Positions 36,041-49,800 of a stretch of DNA of 64,000 nucleotides are shown here, piece by piece. A program made the position numbers and the translations under genes. The stretch lies in NCBI GenBank assembly GCA_905331475.1, contig CAJNYU010002055.1, positions 124,001 through 188,000 of the forward strand, given 5' to 3'. The DNA comes from Rotaria socialis (taxonomy: Eukaryota > Rotifera > Eurotatoria > Philodinida > Philodinidae). Position 1 is the stretch's first letter; each line of letters opens with the position of its first letter. Under the pieces are notes generated by a model that saw nothing but the letters and a program-made list of their open reading frames with translations, had not been told where the DNA came from and ran no database searches.

Positions 36041-36390
36041 GCGTTCGGAGAATATCCCCGGAAACTCGATTAAGTACTAGGGAACCAAGCCTAGCAGATA
36101 TAGGAGATGTAGGAGTTTCTTCTCTTTCATCTCCTAATTTTATTTAATTATATCTCAACTAAAATAAAATTTTCTTTCGGAGATATTACTTGTATCAATT
36201 TTTATTTCTTGAGCCTTGTTCGTTGTTTATCAATCTCCTATAGCTCCTATATCTCCTATAACACGCATACTTCCTATAACCCCTAGACTCCTAAGGCCCC
36301 TATATGCTTTATATCTCTATATCTGTTATATCTCCTAGGTTCGGTCCCCTAGCACTTAATCGAGTTTCCGGGGATATTCTCGGAACGCAT
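36041..36390. mobile_element. MITE with about 50-bp inverted ends and CTCCTATA-type core
   Basis: The left end (GCGTTCGGAGAATATCCCC, then GGAAACTCGATTAAGT, CTAGGG) is matched by the right end on the minus strand (GCGTTCCGAGAATATCCCC, GGAAACTCGATTAAGT, CTAGGGGACC). The interior is filled with short CTCCTATATCTCC-like and complementary GGAGATATAGGAG-like units. It is about 350 bp and has no coding capacity. The target duplication is unclear. Confidence 0.75.
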
Positions 36391-37536
36391 CTAATCATGA
36401 AACAATGACATTGTTTCTTTGTTGTCCTATATGCGAATGAATGCTGATAAAATCTCTTTATATCTGTAATATTGCTTTATTTTAAGAAATGCAATGTGCG
36501 GTGTATCATCACACTTTGTTGCATAAGATGCTTAATTCGAATTCGAATTCAAATATAAATGAAGGTTCAACTACACAATATCACTTCGAAAATAAAAAAT
36601 TGGGCACTGATATATATAACCGGTGGCCGAGAATAAATGAACGTCTCAGTATTTCATTAATATCTCGCTCAATTTTCATTGTACAGGGTTGAAGTTTTCT
36701 CTAAAAGATGCGCCATTCAATTCTTCACCAAACGCGTATCAAAACATTCTATGAAGATAGATAAGCAGAAAAATTTTTAAATTATACTAAACACATACAA
36801 AACGACCAACTTTCACAACCATTATAAACATAAAAGATAGAACGTTTTTTAACAGTACCTTACACAACAAATCAAAAGTAAAGATGTTTTTGAGTACTTT
36901 AGAGTGTACTCTTTCTAGCCACGTAGTTCAAAGTTCGGTGAAATCACTCGAAAATTAAAGAAGCTGACTTTTCAAACTTCTATTAAAAATGTCTTAAATC
37001 TGATATTTTTGTCAGCTGAATTGAAAAAGGGAGTTTGATGTCAACTTGCGTATGTGAAACTGATACAGTAGTGATTTTCCATCAAAATAAAGAAAACCCG
37101 AACCCCAAAGATGCTACTTTGGCTTAGTTATGTTTCTTTTCACAGGAGCTTCAAAATTGCAGATTGAAACAGCTATGTTTTCGAAAATCTAAAAACGAAA
37201 AATAATCGGTGTATGTCGCAAGGATGAGCACAACAATTTTAAAGTTACAAACCATCGATAGAGTTTTTCAAGGGCTACAAAATGTTTATTTTATTTTATT
37301 TCCATCGTAGCTAGCCAATTGAAAAGCCGGCAAAAACCGTTTTTCATCGTTGAAAGTTGACGTTTTAATACGTCTTCAGTACTATTTAAAACGTTGTTTC
37401 CTTAACTCTCTTCAAAAAAATGTTCGACATGCGTTTTTGTCAAGAATTGAGTGGCACATCTCTTAGAAAAAAGTCAATCCTGTGCAATGAAAATCGAGCG
37501 AGATACTAACGAAATTCTGAGACTCTCATTTATTCT
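36391..37536. other. Intergenic DNA, no gene seen
   Basis: No exon or RNA gene is supported between the two MITE-like elements. Confidence 0.4.
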
Positions 37537-38208
37537 GGGCCACCCGTTAGTTACAGCAAAAAAAGCAAAAAAATAAAATTTTATCCCATTTATAAATTTT
37601 ATAATTCAAAGTTAGACCTCGATATAAGTCGACCACTCCTCGCCAAATACTTCACGGCACCCACAGTTGCCAGATGTACCAAAAGTCAGTTCGAACAAGA
37701 ATAGTCATATTTACCGCAGCTAATGAGCTTGCTATCTCGAATGAGTACTATATGATCAAGCCTCAGTTTCCTACAACTAAAAAGTGGAATTTTACTGGCC
37801 AGTCTAAGCTAACTTGTAGTATTATTGAGGTTGCTTCCAGCACTTCTGAGATTGCTTGTAGCATTCCTGAGAGCTGCAATACCAGAGTTGCGATTGCTAC
37901 ACGAATAGCTCAGATCGTCAGAAACGGCGCCAAGCCTCCTAGGTGTATGCTCTAGTTTGTAAGAAAATAGCTTTCGAACATTCAGAAAAAAACATAAGCA
38001 CAGCTCCAGTAGCTGCGGTATTGCATCTAGCAGCTCAGATATGCGCTCTGGAACTTGAATTCCGTTTCTAGGAAATCCAGTCATAGTTTCAATATTTTAA
38101 GACAGGAGATAGGAAGTTGAGGAATTATTTAGGTCGCTTAGAGATGATGTCTAAGTTTGAATTATAAAATTTTATCTTTTGCTTTTTGCTGTAACTATAT
38201 GAGTGCCC
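37537..38208. mobile_element. Non-autonomous TIR element, about 670 bp
   Basis: GGGCCACCCGTTAGTTACAGC at the left is mirrored on the minus strand by GGGCACTCATATAGTTACAGC at the right end. Both continue into AAAAGCAAAA, TAAAATTTTAT and ATTATAAAATT-type sequence and AAAGTTAGAC/AAACTTAGAC (about 70 bp in all). The 91-93-codon open frames on both strands inside (37674-38084) overlap each other and contain repeated TTGCTTCCAGCAC/TTGCTTGTAGCAT units. They are unlikely to be proteins. The termini were not confirmed by a target duplication. Confidence 0.6.
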
Positions 38209-39054
38209 GATTTTTTATTTTCGAACTTCGAAGTGATATTGTGTAGTTGAACAATAATTCAAGTATGCATTACAAAGGTTATCTAATATGTCTTTTATTC
38301 ATCACATAGTTCATGATAAATAAAAACATTTGTTTTTACTGAATTATATGCATGAAAACACTAGAAGAATGAACAACTATGAATTTCTTTTAAGGAAGTG
38401 AAATTTCCGATCTAATCAAAAAATATGATAATTCAATTATATTTTACGAACCAAAAACTAAGTTCACTATGTTTTAAATAAAAAGAATTCATAAAATATG
38501 ATTACATTTATCAAATTGTTTTGCTACTCGAGACCCAATGATCGGGTCTTGATAGGTAAAATTCTCAGATCCGAACCCGATTGACTCCAGTGGGCACTTC
38601 TAGAAGACTCCGATTTCTTCTTAGTTAATCGGTTTTCTTCTGTCAGCGTCAGCATTCCATCGTAGGAACAAAAATACTGTAACTTCCGCTATTTATCATA
38701 CGTGTCAAATATGACCTTTATTAGTAAAATATCTTTAAATAGCGGTTCATTACTTCTACGGATTCTAGTTTGTATAGGTTAACATCAGATTTCCGGATGT
38801 AACCATTGATGTTCTTTAGTTCATTTTAGGCATAGAATTATCATATATTTATTTCTTCACCATAGGAAATATAATTTACAAGGTCACATGCCAAATTTAT
38901 AACAGAAGACATTTTTCAATCTGCATGCGCACTTCTCTTTTCATAAACAAATATTATTCTATTATGAATAGAAGAAATTAGATAAAAATTAATCATTATT
39001 ATTTTTTTTCACTTGAAAATTCGACATAAAACAATAAAACATTCTCTCATTTTT
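38209..39054. other. Intergenic DNA, no gene seen
   Basis: Nothing is supported apart from a short GACCCAATGATCGGGTC hairpin at about 38531-38547. Confidence 0.4.
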
Positions 39055-39811
39055 TTAAACTCGTCGATTGGGTTTTCTATTACGAATGCGAATACGATTA
39101 CGATTTTGATAACGGTTGCGATTACGATTATGAAGACGAATTGGACGTGAACCACATAATATATTACCACAAAATCGTCCGCATGTTATATCAGCATTAG
39201 GCAATCGGCAATCTTGAGGAAAAATAAGAAAACTACAAACCGGTTGAAAACAAACAGCTAGAATAGAAAAGAAAAAACGAGGAAACCAATAAAAACTATT
39301 GTATTGTTGCATCATAATATAAAACTTACTATTTAATAGAGCCGTTGCTTCAACATTGCAACTAAAAATTGTATATGAATAATTAAAAAGTGCATCCTTG
39401 AGAGAGACAAAAGCTACATACTAAGGTGTATCACAAAAAATCCAAACAGAATTTTTTTCTATAACAAGTGTATTCGGTTCTTGGTGATTCATGAAACCAT
39501 GCTCCCATGAGCAACCTCGATAAATAGTATTTTTATCATCACGATTTATACGTGTATAACATTGCCCATTACATGGTGTTGCATCGATTCTAATTGTAGT
39601 ATTAACATCAATACGACATGATGGATTTCTTGAATTGCATTGGTAGCAATAACCTGCTGATGTCGAAACTGTATAAATAAAACGAAGAATCTAAGTAATT
39701 CTCATAAATAAAACAAAATAATTTACTTTTATCAATAAAGATTGAAAGAAATAATATGAAAGTAATGAAAAAACAGTGAGTAGTCTTTGCTGCTATCAGT
39801 GTCAAATACAT
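39055..39811 (-). CDS. Secreted or membrane Ly6/quiver-like cysteine-rich protein with Arg/Asn-rich tail, 4 exons, 188 aa
   Basis: Exons (minus) are 39727-39811, 39422-39668, 39330-39361 and 39055-39257, totalling 567 bp and in phase. The N-terminal 28 residues include a hydrophobic signal-like segment (CFFITFILFLSIFI). The mature part starts GYCYQCNSRNPSC and reaches CDTPYCN, the spacing and closing CxxxxCN of Ly6/uPAR three-finger or quiver-type domains. A second Cys-rich block (VCFQPVC, DCRLPNADITCGRFCGNILC) follows. The last about 30 residues repeat RNRNRY/RNRIR units and are strongly basic. Three-finger proteins modulate channels and receptors at the cell surface; this one's role is unknown. 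The basic tail in place of a GPI-type hydrophobic end is unusual. Confidence 0.72.
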
Positions 39812-41913
39812 CTTCTAGAATAGAAATATCATCATTGAACAAAGCATTAAAAAATGTCGAGACGTTTAGATAACCCTGAAACCCTGAAATTTAAATATTA
39901 CTCTAATGATGAACGCCTTCTTTTCATATAGATGTCAACGAGAGAAAAACATGTGGGTAGTAGAGATTAAAACAAAATAAAAAGCTTATTAAATCGATAA
40001 CAATTACATAAAAGAAATTTGATTCCGAATCTAGCATCATTAACGATATACTCACGTGAAAATATTAATCAAATTTCGGCCACAACAAACTTTGTTTTCC
40101 TTCAAATGTCAGTACCAAAAAGCGGAAAGCTGAAAATCCCTTTTAAAGAATCTGATTTCATTTTTACAGCACAACTATATCAGAATTTGTTTTGAAGCAC
40201 TCAAAGTCATGTTTTTTTCATATATATAAATCTTATACTAAAATATATAATATTAGAATTGAATCTGAGTAAAATTAGAAAGGTATCTACTAGACCAAAG
40301 AAACGAATAGTATGCATTTTTTCTACTCCAAATATAGATAAATTAAAATAAATTATGTTTCAGTAATAACGTTTCAAACATGCACAGCTTGATTTCAAAA
40401 CTTTTCTGTGACATTAAGAAAATTGATTACACGATTGCTCTCTTAGAGTTTTGGTCATGTCTCACGATTCGTGTGTTTATAATGAACTCACGACTTCAAA
40501 TCATTCAGAACTCGAGATGTCGATCGTTTTTTTTTGCATTAGTACAATTCATTCGTGAGTAGAAAAGTGTAGTGCGGTACATTTGCAATGATCTTTTCTA
40601 CTTAATGTTAAACATTTTGCTATATTTATTTTTTATAACTAAAAATTCATACGCAATGCATAATACTGATATTTCTATATCAAATTTTCTCCACAGATAA
40701 TTCGTATACTACTTAAAGTAACATAAATAGCATAAAACCAACGAATACTACTTTATTGACGTATAGAATGAAAATTTTTTGCCAAATTTTACTTTTAAAT
40801 GATAAACTTAGTAAAACGTATTATAATCCAAAGGCAAAAATCAATAAACTCTTAATTCTTCTAGGCTTTCTTCAGCTTCACTAGGCTCCCATTATGCCAA
40901 TAAATAATAATACAAAAACCTCCGAATCGCCTGAGAGAATTCTGTTGTAAGTGTATTTCTTAGTAAAATGAAAGAAATAATTTTTACTACCAAAATGATG
41001 AACGATTCGTAAGTAGAAAGAAAAATCTTTTCACTATACTATATAAATTCGAACTAAATGCATGTATTCTTTTGAATATTCGATTACTATTGATGTTAAA
41101 TTATGTTTATCATATGATCGAACTTTTACCTCGATATTTTTCAGTTCAGTATAAGAAATTCGAAAATCAAATCTGGACTCGTGTTGAATATTTTTTTAAA
41201 TCAACCACAATCATATCTAAGTAGAAGATACACATCATCTATTAATCAGAAATATTACGAAAATTGAGAACAACAAATTTAGTTATGGAATAATGAAGTT
41301 ACAAAAAGCGATTTAATATCAATATTAACATTTTTCTTATAGGTTATGTAGAATCCTGTCTTTTCAAAAGTTTCAAATTGACTTCTTGACATATGCAAAA
41401 AATGGTGCCATCTTAATTTACGTAGGTTAGAAAATGTTAATCAATATTTTACTTGAAAATTTTACGACAATTTTAACCATATTGTCATATATAATTTGTT
41501 ATCCGGTCTATCCTTCATGATATTATCTTTCGTCGAATCATTTACTGCTCTACTATAAATAATTTTCAATTAAAAATTCTTCTAATAGAAAATTAAACTG
41601 ATTGTAGAAGAAGAAACCTATTACGTAAATATCATTTTTTACAGATATAACGTATCACAAAGAAATATATTGGTATCGAATGTATCTTCAACATTTACAT
41701 CAATTATCCTATTGCGTCATTCACTTGATAGTCTAAACTATTTAATTGAAACTGTCTTCATGTTCTTATCTCAACTAGGAAAGCATTGAGCCATCAATTA
41801 TAAAGTCTTTTGGCCAGCCATTTCTCTTGAGTTCACTTCTCTCATGAATAACCTTATAGTAATAAAAGTGTTAACAGTTGTCTATGCTATCTTCTGCTCT
41901 TCCATCACAACTA
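39812..41913. other. Intergenic DNA, no gene seen
   Basis: There are no supported exons. The open frame at 40380-40562 is short and unremarkable. Confidence 0.4.
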
Positions 41914-42183
41914 TTATAACGGTAGTTGGCGTTCGGTACTATCCTGTTGATTCTCTCTCCTATTCTCTTGTCGATTGTTCTTCTTCTGTACTATTTTGAG
42001 CTCATGTAGTACTCGTTTATATATTTTCTGTACAAAAAAAAATAAAGAAAGAAAACCTAGACTACCACCTACAGTCATCAGCTGAATCACAATACCCGAA
42101 ACGTATGAAAAGGCCAATGAAACTTTGTTAGGGCACATAAATACGTATACAATAGTGATGCTACCATCGACACATGTGATCAT
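41914..42183 (-). CDS. Possible small membrane protein, 89 aa
   Basis: An ATG-started intronless frame contains one or two hydrophobic segments (about residues 25-50, SYVSGIVIQLMTVGGSLGF). It ends in a charged, Gln/Asn/Arg-rich tail (KKNNRQENRRENQQD). No family is recognised. The amphiphilic layout and ATG argue for a gene, but the short length and lack of splice evidence keep confidence low. Confidence 0.35.
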   Translation of the reverse strand: MITCVDGSITIVYVFMCPNKVSLAFSYVSGIVIQLMTVGGSLGFLSLFFFVQKIYKRVLHELKIVQKKNNRQENRRENQQDSTERQLPL

Positions 42184-43882
42184 ATCAAGTGAATGTTATG
42201 CACATCGGTAGAGAAAAGACAGTAAACAATAGATAGTGAAGAAAAAAACAAGCGAAGTCACTGCGATAGATGTTGAGTAAAACAACAAATAATTATGTAT
42301 CGACCATATTTTCTTGTGATAGAATAAGACGAACATAGAAGAATATTAAGGAATACTTTGTTAATGAAAGCGATGATAATGTCACTGGGAATGGCTACAT
42401 CTATGATCTGTTCTACAGAGTCTATAGAAAAGTAAGAGTTTTAACTTTTTTCTCTACAATCTATCTAAACTATATATAAAATGATGTTCATAAATAAATG
42501 ACCGTAGATGGATGACACCTAGAGTAACACAAATCGAAAATAAAAAAAATGAAATATTATTTTACTGTTGAAATCAATCATAAACTAATTGAAAAGATTA
42601 TCGAAAGATTAACTATGCGACAATGATCTATATAGAATGACAAGAGGCATAGTGAATATGTTCATGTTACGCAATGAAATTTCGCTCAAAATGGCGTCAT
42701 GACGACATGTTGGTAAAAATTGGAATACTCTTGCTTGTCGATGACGATAAACTGGTATAATGATGACGATGACTCGTTCGGTCGCTTGTTTTCTTGCGCT
42801 ATGATGTCGAATGATGTGTGCAATACACATATTAGCTCAATTTCATGAGTATATTCGTTGTATTTTTCTTACAATTGACTAATGATATGATTATTTTTCG
42901 TTCTGATTCTTATTCAACTTAATTATTATCATGACTGGCAAATTTTTATCATAGAAAAGATAGATAAACTTGTTTTTTCTTGAGAGTATTTGTACTCATT
43001 AACTTCCGTCTTTAGAAATGTGGTTTTCGAAATAAGTACAGCAATTTCTTTTTCTTCTTTCTTTTTTCTTTCACATTTTATATCTAGTATTAGTTGTTTG
43101 TTTGTTCGTTCGTTCGTTCGATGACGATAATAATTGAATTGATTAGTTTGTATTGTATTTGGTGTAATATGACGTCGATTGGACCCACGTTAAGAAAGAA
43201 GGCGAAACAGAACAAGAAAAATTGTTCTTTCTACAATCGATCTTTGTGAAGTCTTTCGTAGTTTTTTTTTCTCATCCCACTCTTTTCTTTCTCCCTCTCC
43301 CGTTCTGTTTGTCACGCCTTCTATCGATACCCCTAGAGAAACAAACAACAACAAGAACAGCTGTAGCATTCAAGTAAAGAGTAGAAACAGTAAGCATTTC
43401 GAATTTCTATTGGATTCATAACGCAATTGGAAATCTTATGATTAAGTAGATTGTTATCAGTTGACTAACTGTGAGAAAAAAAATTAGAGGTACTCTGTAT
43501 AGACATAGAAACGACTTGTCAAGCGCAATCAACGAAACAACAGAGAAAAAGAGAAAGAAAAAACGAGCGACAGAAAACCTTCTTTTACTCTATTCTTTTG
43601 CTTTTCAGCAGTCTTTTTTCTCTAGTGCGTTTTTCTCGCGCATGTGTGTACACAACTATTCAACGAACGTGTATGTGTTGTTTTCTTCATTCTATGTGAT
43701 GGTGTTAGCGTCGTGTGCGTACCCTTTGGTGAGAGGGGGATGATGGCATCATATACACGTGCCGCTATCCTTTCGCATTTAGCACAAATACATCGTTGGT
43801 TTTTTTTCTTTATTCTTCTTTTTTTTCCTATTCTACGACATCCATCTATCCTTAGCCGTCATTTTGTAGAACATAATATAGA
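42184..43882. other. Upstream region of Musashi
   Basis: Low-complexity stretches include GTTTGTTTGTTCGTTCGTTCG at about 43096-43120 and T/C-rich runs. Frames of 73-90 codons here (42609-42830, 43471-43886) look like chance, or like 5'-leader sequence of the Musashi mRNA. The region probably includes the promoter, which I cannot delimit. Confidence 0.4.
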
Positions 43883-46800
43883 ATGAAAGACTCTGTGGCA
43901 CCACCACTGCCGCCGCCGCAGTATCCCTTTTATTCACCGACTTATTCGCACCATCAATATGGATCGCCAACTTGGCATCATTCACTCTCATCTCCATCTC
44001 ATCATTATGATCTACCGGCACCGTCCAGATCAACTTATCGATATACACCTGCACCGCACTACTATTCTCCACATGTAAATGGCAGATCTCCTCCTCAATA
44101 TCAATCGAATGGGTAAGTCTAGAAGAAAAAACGAAAGAATAGCAAAGTAAGCTATAACAAATCTGTCTGCTATTATGGCATTTTAAATTACTCTTGTTAA
44201 TATTGTTGCTGTCTCGATGGATAAGAGAGCTGATGGGATAATCTTCTAGAACATATGGCTATGTAGGCGAATCAGAGAGGACAAGAGATTCAGTGATGAT
44301 TATGCTTGTTGTGTCAATGGCACTTTTACTCTGTTCCTATTCATCTACCATTCGCGCCTAACATATGTCAGCAACTTACCCGTAGATTATATGCGAGACG
44401 CGTTTGTCTATGTGTGTCTCGTCGTTTTTAGGGAAAAGAAGTGAGACTCACAAATAATGCGATGATTGAGCACAACATAAACGTGTTGTATGAGGGTCAT
44501 AAAATTGAACTTGAACAGGAAGTTTATCAAATCAAGACATTCTAATGTCTATATCTAAATACAAGGTTTCTTCATTGTTGTAAATAATTGTATCCATTCG
44601 ATCGAATTCTTTTTTTTTATATTTTTGATTTTATCTTTATTTATGTTTGACTTTCTGAGTTTAATATAAATAGGATTTAGTAGATACATAGGTCAATATG
44701 TTTTGGCACGTACAAATATAAATCTTGTTTATACGTAATGATAGTGAATACTTTTGATATTTTTCACTTTTCAACAAACCATAACGAACATTTGATTTTT
44801 TCTTTTTCAGCAGAGATTCAATAATAATAAAAAAATTACATTCGATCTATTGCTCTTTAGCATGTTCGTTCCTTTTTTTATGATTTGACTTTTTATTTCG
44901 ATCTCAAATGAGATGTAGATACGTGTACATTTGAGTATATGCAGTAAAAAGAAAACCTTTTGATTTCTTTCAATTCGTCATGGCACACCCACACCCACAT
45001 ATATATATATATATATATATATTATGTTTATATCGATGCGATGATACTCTCGATCGCAGTTCAAATTCTAATTGAATCATAAAAAGATGTCAGTGAGTTG
45101 TTGAAAGCATAAAAGAAGAACCTTGAACTATTTATCAGAAGAACACAAATAAGATGCTTCTAACAAGAACAGAAACCGAGAAAAAGTGTGTTAAATCGTC
45201 ATCAGTTTTATGTAGTTGATGAATAATGATGTAGTATATGGTCTGTTTCTCTATCTTTATTTTTCATGATATTACGTTTACATTCAAGAAAGAGAATACT
45301 TACTTGCACTCTGTCAAAATGTCAAATCTGTTCTATACTTACAGACATAAGATTCAGCAAGATAAAAACAGACACATGTTCTTCTAGTTGTATTCGTTTA
45401 TGTCTTTTTTTTCCAGTTCTTGCCATGCCTTTATTGTTTATCATCATAATAATTATATACTATTAACTACTTATCTAAATATTCAAAATTCTATTATTGA
45501 GCGCAAATTCTAATTTCATTTCGATAGAGAATACATGCCATTTGCATAAAAAAACAAAAGATAAAACTCTAATATAATATTTCATTTATTTTTACTATTA
45601 TTATTTAGTCAATATGTTGAAGATGATGAGGATGCACAATCAGAAGATGGCGATGGATCAGTTTCACCAAGACCATTCGACAAGTAACTTGCTTAATGAT
45701 TACTTTTTGATATAATTTCAATATAAATGTACTTTTATTTTATTCAGAAAAATGTTTATCGGTGGACTTTCATGGCAAACAACACCTGGTAGGTTTCGTT
45801 TTCTATTTTATTTTCAAATAGGCTTTAGAAAGAATTAATCACCTTGGTAGTTTGAAAGAATATTAAAAATGTTAAGTTTGATGACTTTCATTTACATATA
45901 TTAACAATATTCTTTCATAGCAAATTGTACTAAAAAAACTATCGGCTCGAATATATAAATAATGAATAGTAAATCCTTTTCTTTTCTTGTGCATGTCAAT
46001 AGCTAGCGCGTCGTATACAACATAGAAATTAGAATAAACCAAATCGATTATCTTTTGAAACATCCTGCGCTATATTGATCTGACTAAGATATAAACAGAA
46101 CAAAAAGAAAGAAATGCTTATCATATGTTACTCCATATAGTAATAGAAAGAAAATTTTGGATTATCAACATGTCCATAGAGAACAGACATCAATTAGCCC
46201 CTCAATCATTGATTCTATTCATCAAGTGTAGAAAGATTCTTTGAAAAATGAGATAAATTAGAAATAAATGTTTGGAACATTAATATATTAGTTTACATTT
46301 AATTTCGTGAATAAAAAAAGAACATGATGCTTTACTAATCTTTATTTATTACTATAAAGAATATTTTCAAAACAAAGAAACAAACAAATACTTTGATAGT
46401 AGATCTTATGTTCCGATTCAATATGAACTAAAATTGTTTTATTATGTTTTCTTTCAATTCCTTTGAAACTTTCTAAGGCAATGAAAAATTGCATGTGATT
46501 AGATACACTTGAGAATATTTACTTCATATAATCGTAAATAGAGTTTTTTCTTCTTAATAATTATTTTTTCTTGTTTTTTTAGAAAACTTAAAAAATTATT
46601 TTGGTCAATATGGTGAAGTATTAGAATGCATGATTATGAAAGATGCTATTACAAAACGTTCTAGGTAAAGTATTAAAAAATCATCTTCTTTTTTATTTAT
46701 TTATTTAAATTATTAACAATTATTCATTTCCAGAGGTTTTGGTTTCATCACATTTAAAGATGCTAGTTCAGTTGAAAAAGTTCTGGCAAAAGAAGTTCAT

Positions 46801-49800
46801 ATGCTAGATGAAAAACAGGTATGTTGTTTCTTATTTATACATCAGTTTGACAAGCATGATAAGATGTATTTAATGTCTGGAACTTTTGTTGAACTAAATC
46901 TTTTGTACTTGTATAATGAGATTTGTCGGCATTCATCGTAAATGATTCGATGGATTTTTGTTCTGTTGTTGTTTGATTTAAATTCCCCATCGAACATGTC
47001 AACGGTTTGGTTTGATTAAATGTTTGCTTTAAACGTAACTTTTTTATTAGTTTACTTGTATAAGCAAGTGACCCGATAAAAAAAACGAAAAATAATGCGA
47101 GACTTATTGTTCCAAGTGCAGAATAAGGTATAAAACGACGTTGAATGGATTCCGATTCATTATAATAAGAATTATACGCGGATAGAAATAAAAATATTGT
47201 TGTTACAAATGCAAATAACATGAATGAATAGAACATACAAGCGAAACGCATATATTCGTTACGTATTGAAACTTCATTATCAAATAAATAATCTTCTTTA
47301 CAAGGCAACGTAGATAGTTTGGGCATCGAACAGAATTCTGTCGTTATATTAAACTAAATAAATTCTAGTTTTTATCTTGTAAATGTAGATAGAATTACTT
47401 CTTTTTTTGCTTACTTCTTATTATTTTTTGAAAATTAATGATGAGAAAAGAAAGAAAAACATAGATGGTTACAGTTACTCAAAGAAGTCTCTCAGTAAAA
47501 GTAAAATAACAAGACAGATCTTGCTTTTAGCGTTCTTCTCAATTGACCATTACAGGAAATATGACTATTTACTCACAATGAATACACAACTAACTACCAG
47601 ACTTTTCTCTTTATTGTTTTTCTCTCCTAGCTCATCATATTGATGAAAGTTTTTTCTCGCATATAAATAGAGACGCCTAGAGTTCTAGTTGTCACGCCTT
47701 ACCACTTAGAAAATATTCCATAGAGAAAGTGAAGAATGTTCTCATATATAGACATATAGATATATATATTAAAAGTCTAAAAAAAAAAGAATAAGAAAAA
47801 GATTATTGAAGAGAATAACAACAACAACTTTTACCCGTAGATTTAATGCAAATAGCTCCGGCTTTTCTTTGTTTCTTGTATTCTAATCCTGTGCCATAGT
47901 AATAGTGGAGACCATAATTGAGATATATTTATCTGGAAAACATACGCGTAAGAAGCAAATAGGAAATGCGTGCAGTAGGTTCAATAAGAAGAAAAATGAG
48001 TTTAAGATGGGTATGACCAACAAAAGAAAAAGAAAGAAAGGCAAGGAACAGAATAAAGAAGAATCGCAACCACAGTTATATTAACAACATTTTCTCATCT
48101 AATAAAGAAAAATGGTCATGCCGACGGAAGCATGATCTGATGTATGCGTGCATTCGTGCTCATTTTTTCTTGTTCACCAAGCAGATGTCTGATTGTTTGT
48201 AGAACTATTCGTAACTATAGGATCATCCATTGTAAAAGCTGCATTATCAAAAATAATCGCTGATGTTGTTGTTCTTATTTCTGATGAATTTTTATTCATT
48301 TGATTTTGTACATAACTTAATTGCTGTCGGTTTTTTAAACGAAAATACCCGATTGCATAATAAGTCATCCATATGAATATTATAATTGATAGTAAAAGTA
48401 TAATCAATGCACTGATTATAACTGGTATACGATTTTGTTGATTATTCAATGTTGTCGATTGTTCGGACGAGAGTACAAAGAGAACTATAGCAAGTATAAA
48501 GAATGATAATGCTACACAATAGATACAGTTAATATGTTTTGTACGTAATGTTATTTTTGTCTCTCTTACCATCTTGTTGAAAATAATATTTTCTCACAGA
48601 AATAAGAAAAATGAATATAAGTAAAAGAAAAGAAAACTGAAACTTTATTTAATGAATTTTCTTCTTTTTTTTTAATTGAAAGTATAAAAAAGGAATAAAA
48701 AACTATATTATTCTTTGTGTCATTAATTTCCTTTTGTGCTACTTTTAAAAATATAATTGAACACATTAACAGTTCTCGCCTTTGGTGTTATTCGAACGGG
48801 ACTAGACATACTTTTAATTAGACATCAATCGGAAACTTTAGATATATTGTTCATGCTTAAGGATATGCATATATGCTTTTCACAGATATGATATCATCAA
48901 AAAATCAACAATAATCAATTGATCCATTATCTATTTATTTTTCTTGTGTTTTTGTATAAATGAATACTTTTTCTTTTGATTTGAGAACGAAGTCATTTTG
49001 TTTCGGTTGAATAAATTTAAAATAGTTCAAATTATAAATCAGTCATCTCTCGGTATTTTTTTCTTCCTATCAAGATGAACACATAAAAACGACTATCAAC
49101 TTTTAGTTTAATGACTTCTCAACATAAGATGATTATCTTAATAAAGATGTTTATCAATTGATTTAGAAACTTTCAGCGTATGCTTTTAAAGGAAAATAAT
49201 TAATCACAAGCAAGATCAAATATTCTGTTGTCGTTTTGTTTCCAGAGAATGAAAAAGAATTTTAATTGTGTTATGAGAATTTTAAAGAAAAGAAACATGT
49301 TGTTCATTTCGATTATAAACTGCTTTTTCTCGATTCTATTTGAAAACAATTGAATATTATTGCCTTATTTAATGAAGACTTTTGTCTCTTATTTCATTAG
49401 ATGAAAAGAAAATCACAATCCGACACATCATATTTCGGTCATTTGATCTAACTCATCTTTCATTTCATTTTAGATCGATCCAAAGCAGGCCTATCCTCGT
49501 CAGAAACATCCGAAAGTAAGTAATGTTTTTTTTAGTCTTTTTCAATTTTGTATGAAAGTATGTGGATATAATTATGACACTTTTATGTATATTATGTGCT
49601 AGCCTCGTTTTCGGACGATGATAAAGTATAGCAATAGAAGTAGGAAAAAAAGAAATAGAACTGTTGCTCATCGGGATCTATCTGATAGACTGCTAAAAAA
49701 AAGAGCCGACACCAATAGCATATCATTTACGAAAGTATGCGTGTGCATCCGGTCTCTTTTCCCCTGTCGGATGTTAGCAAGATGACTGAAGAATATTCAA

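Noticed and set aside
37674-38084. Overlapping 90-codon frames on both strands
   Set aside because: They overlap each other, consist largely of short internal repeats and sit inside a TIR element.
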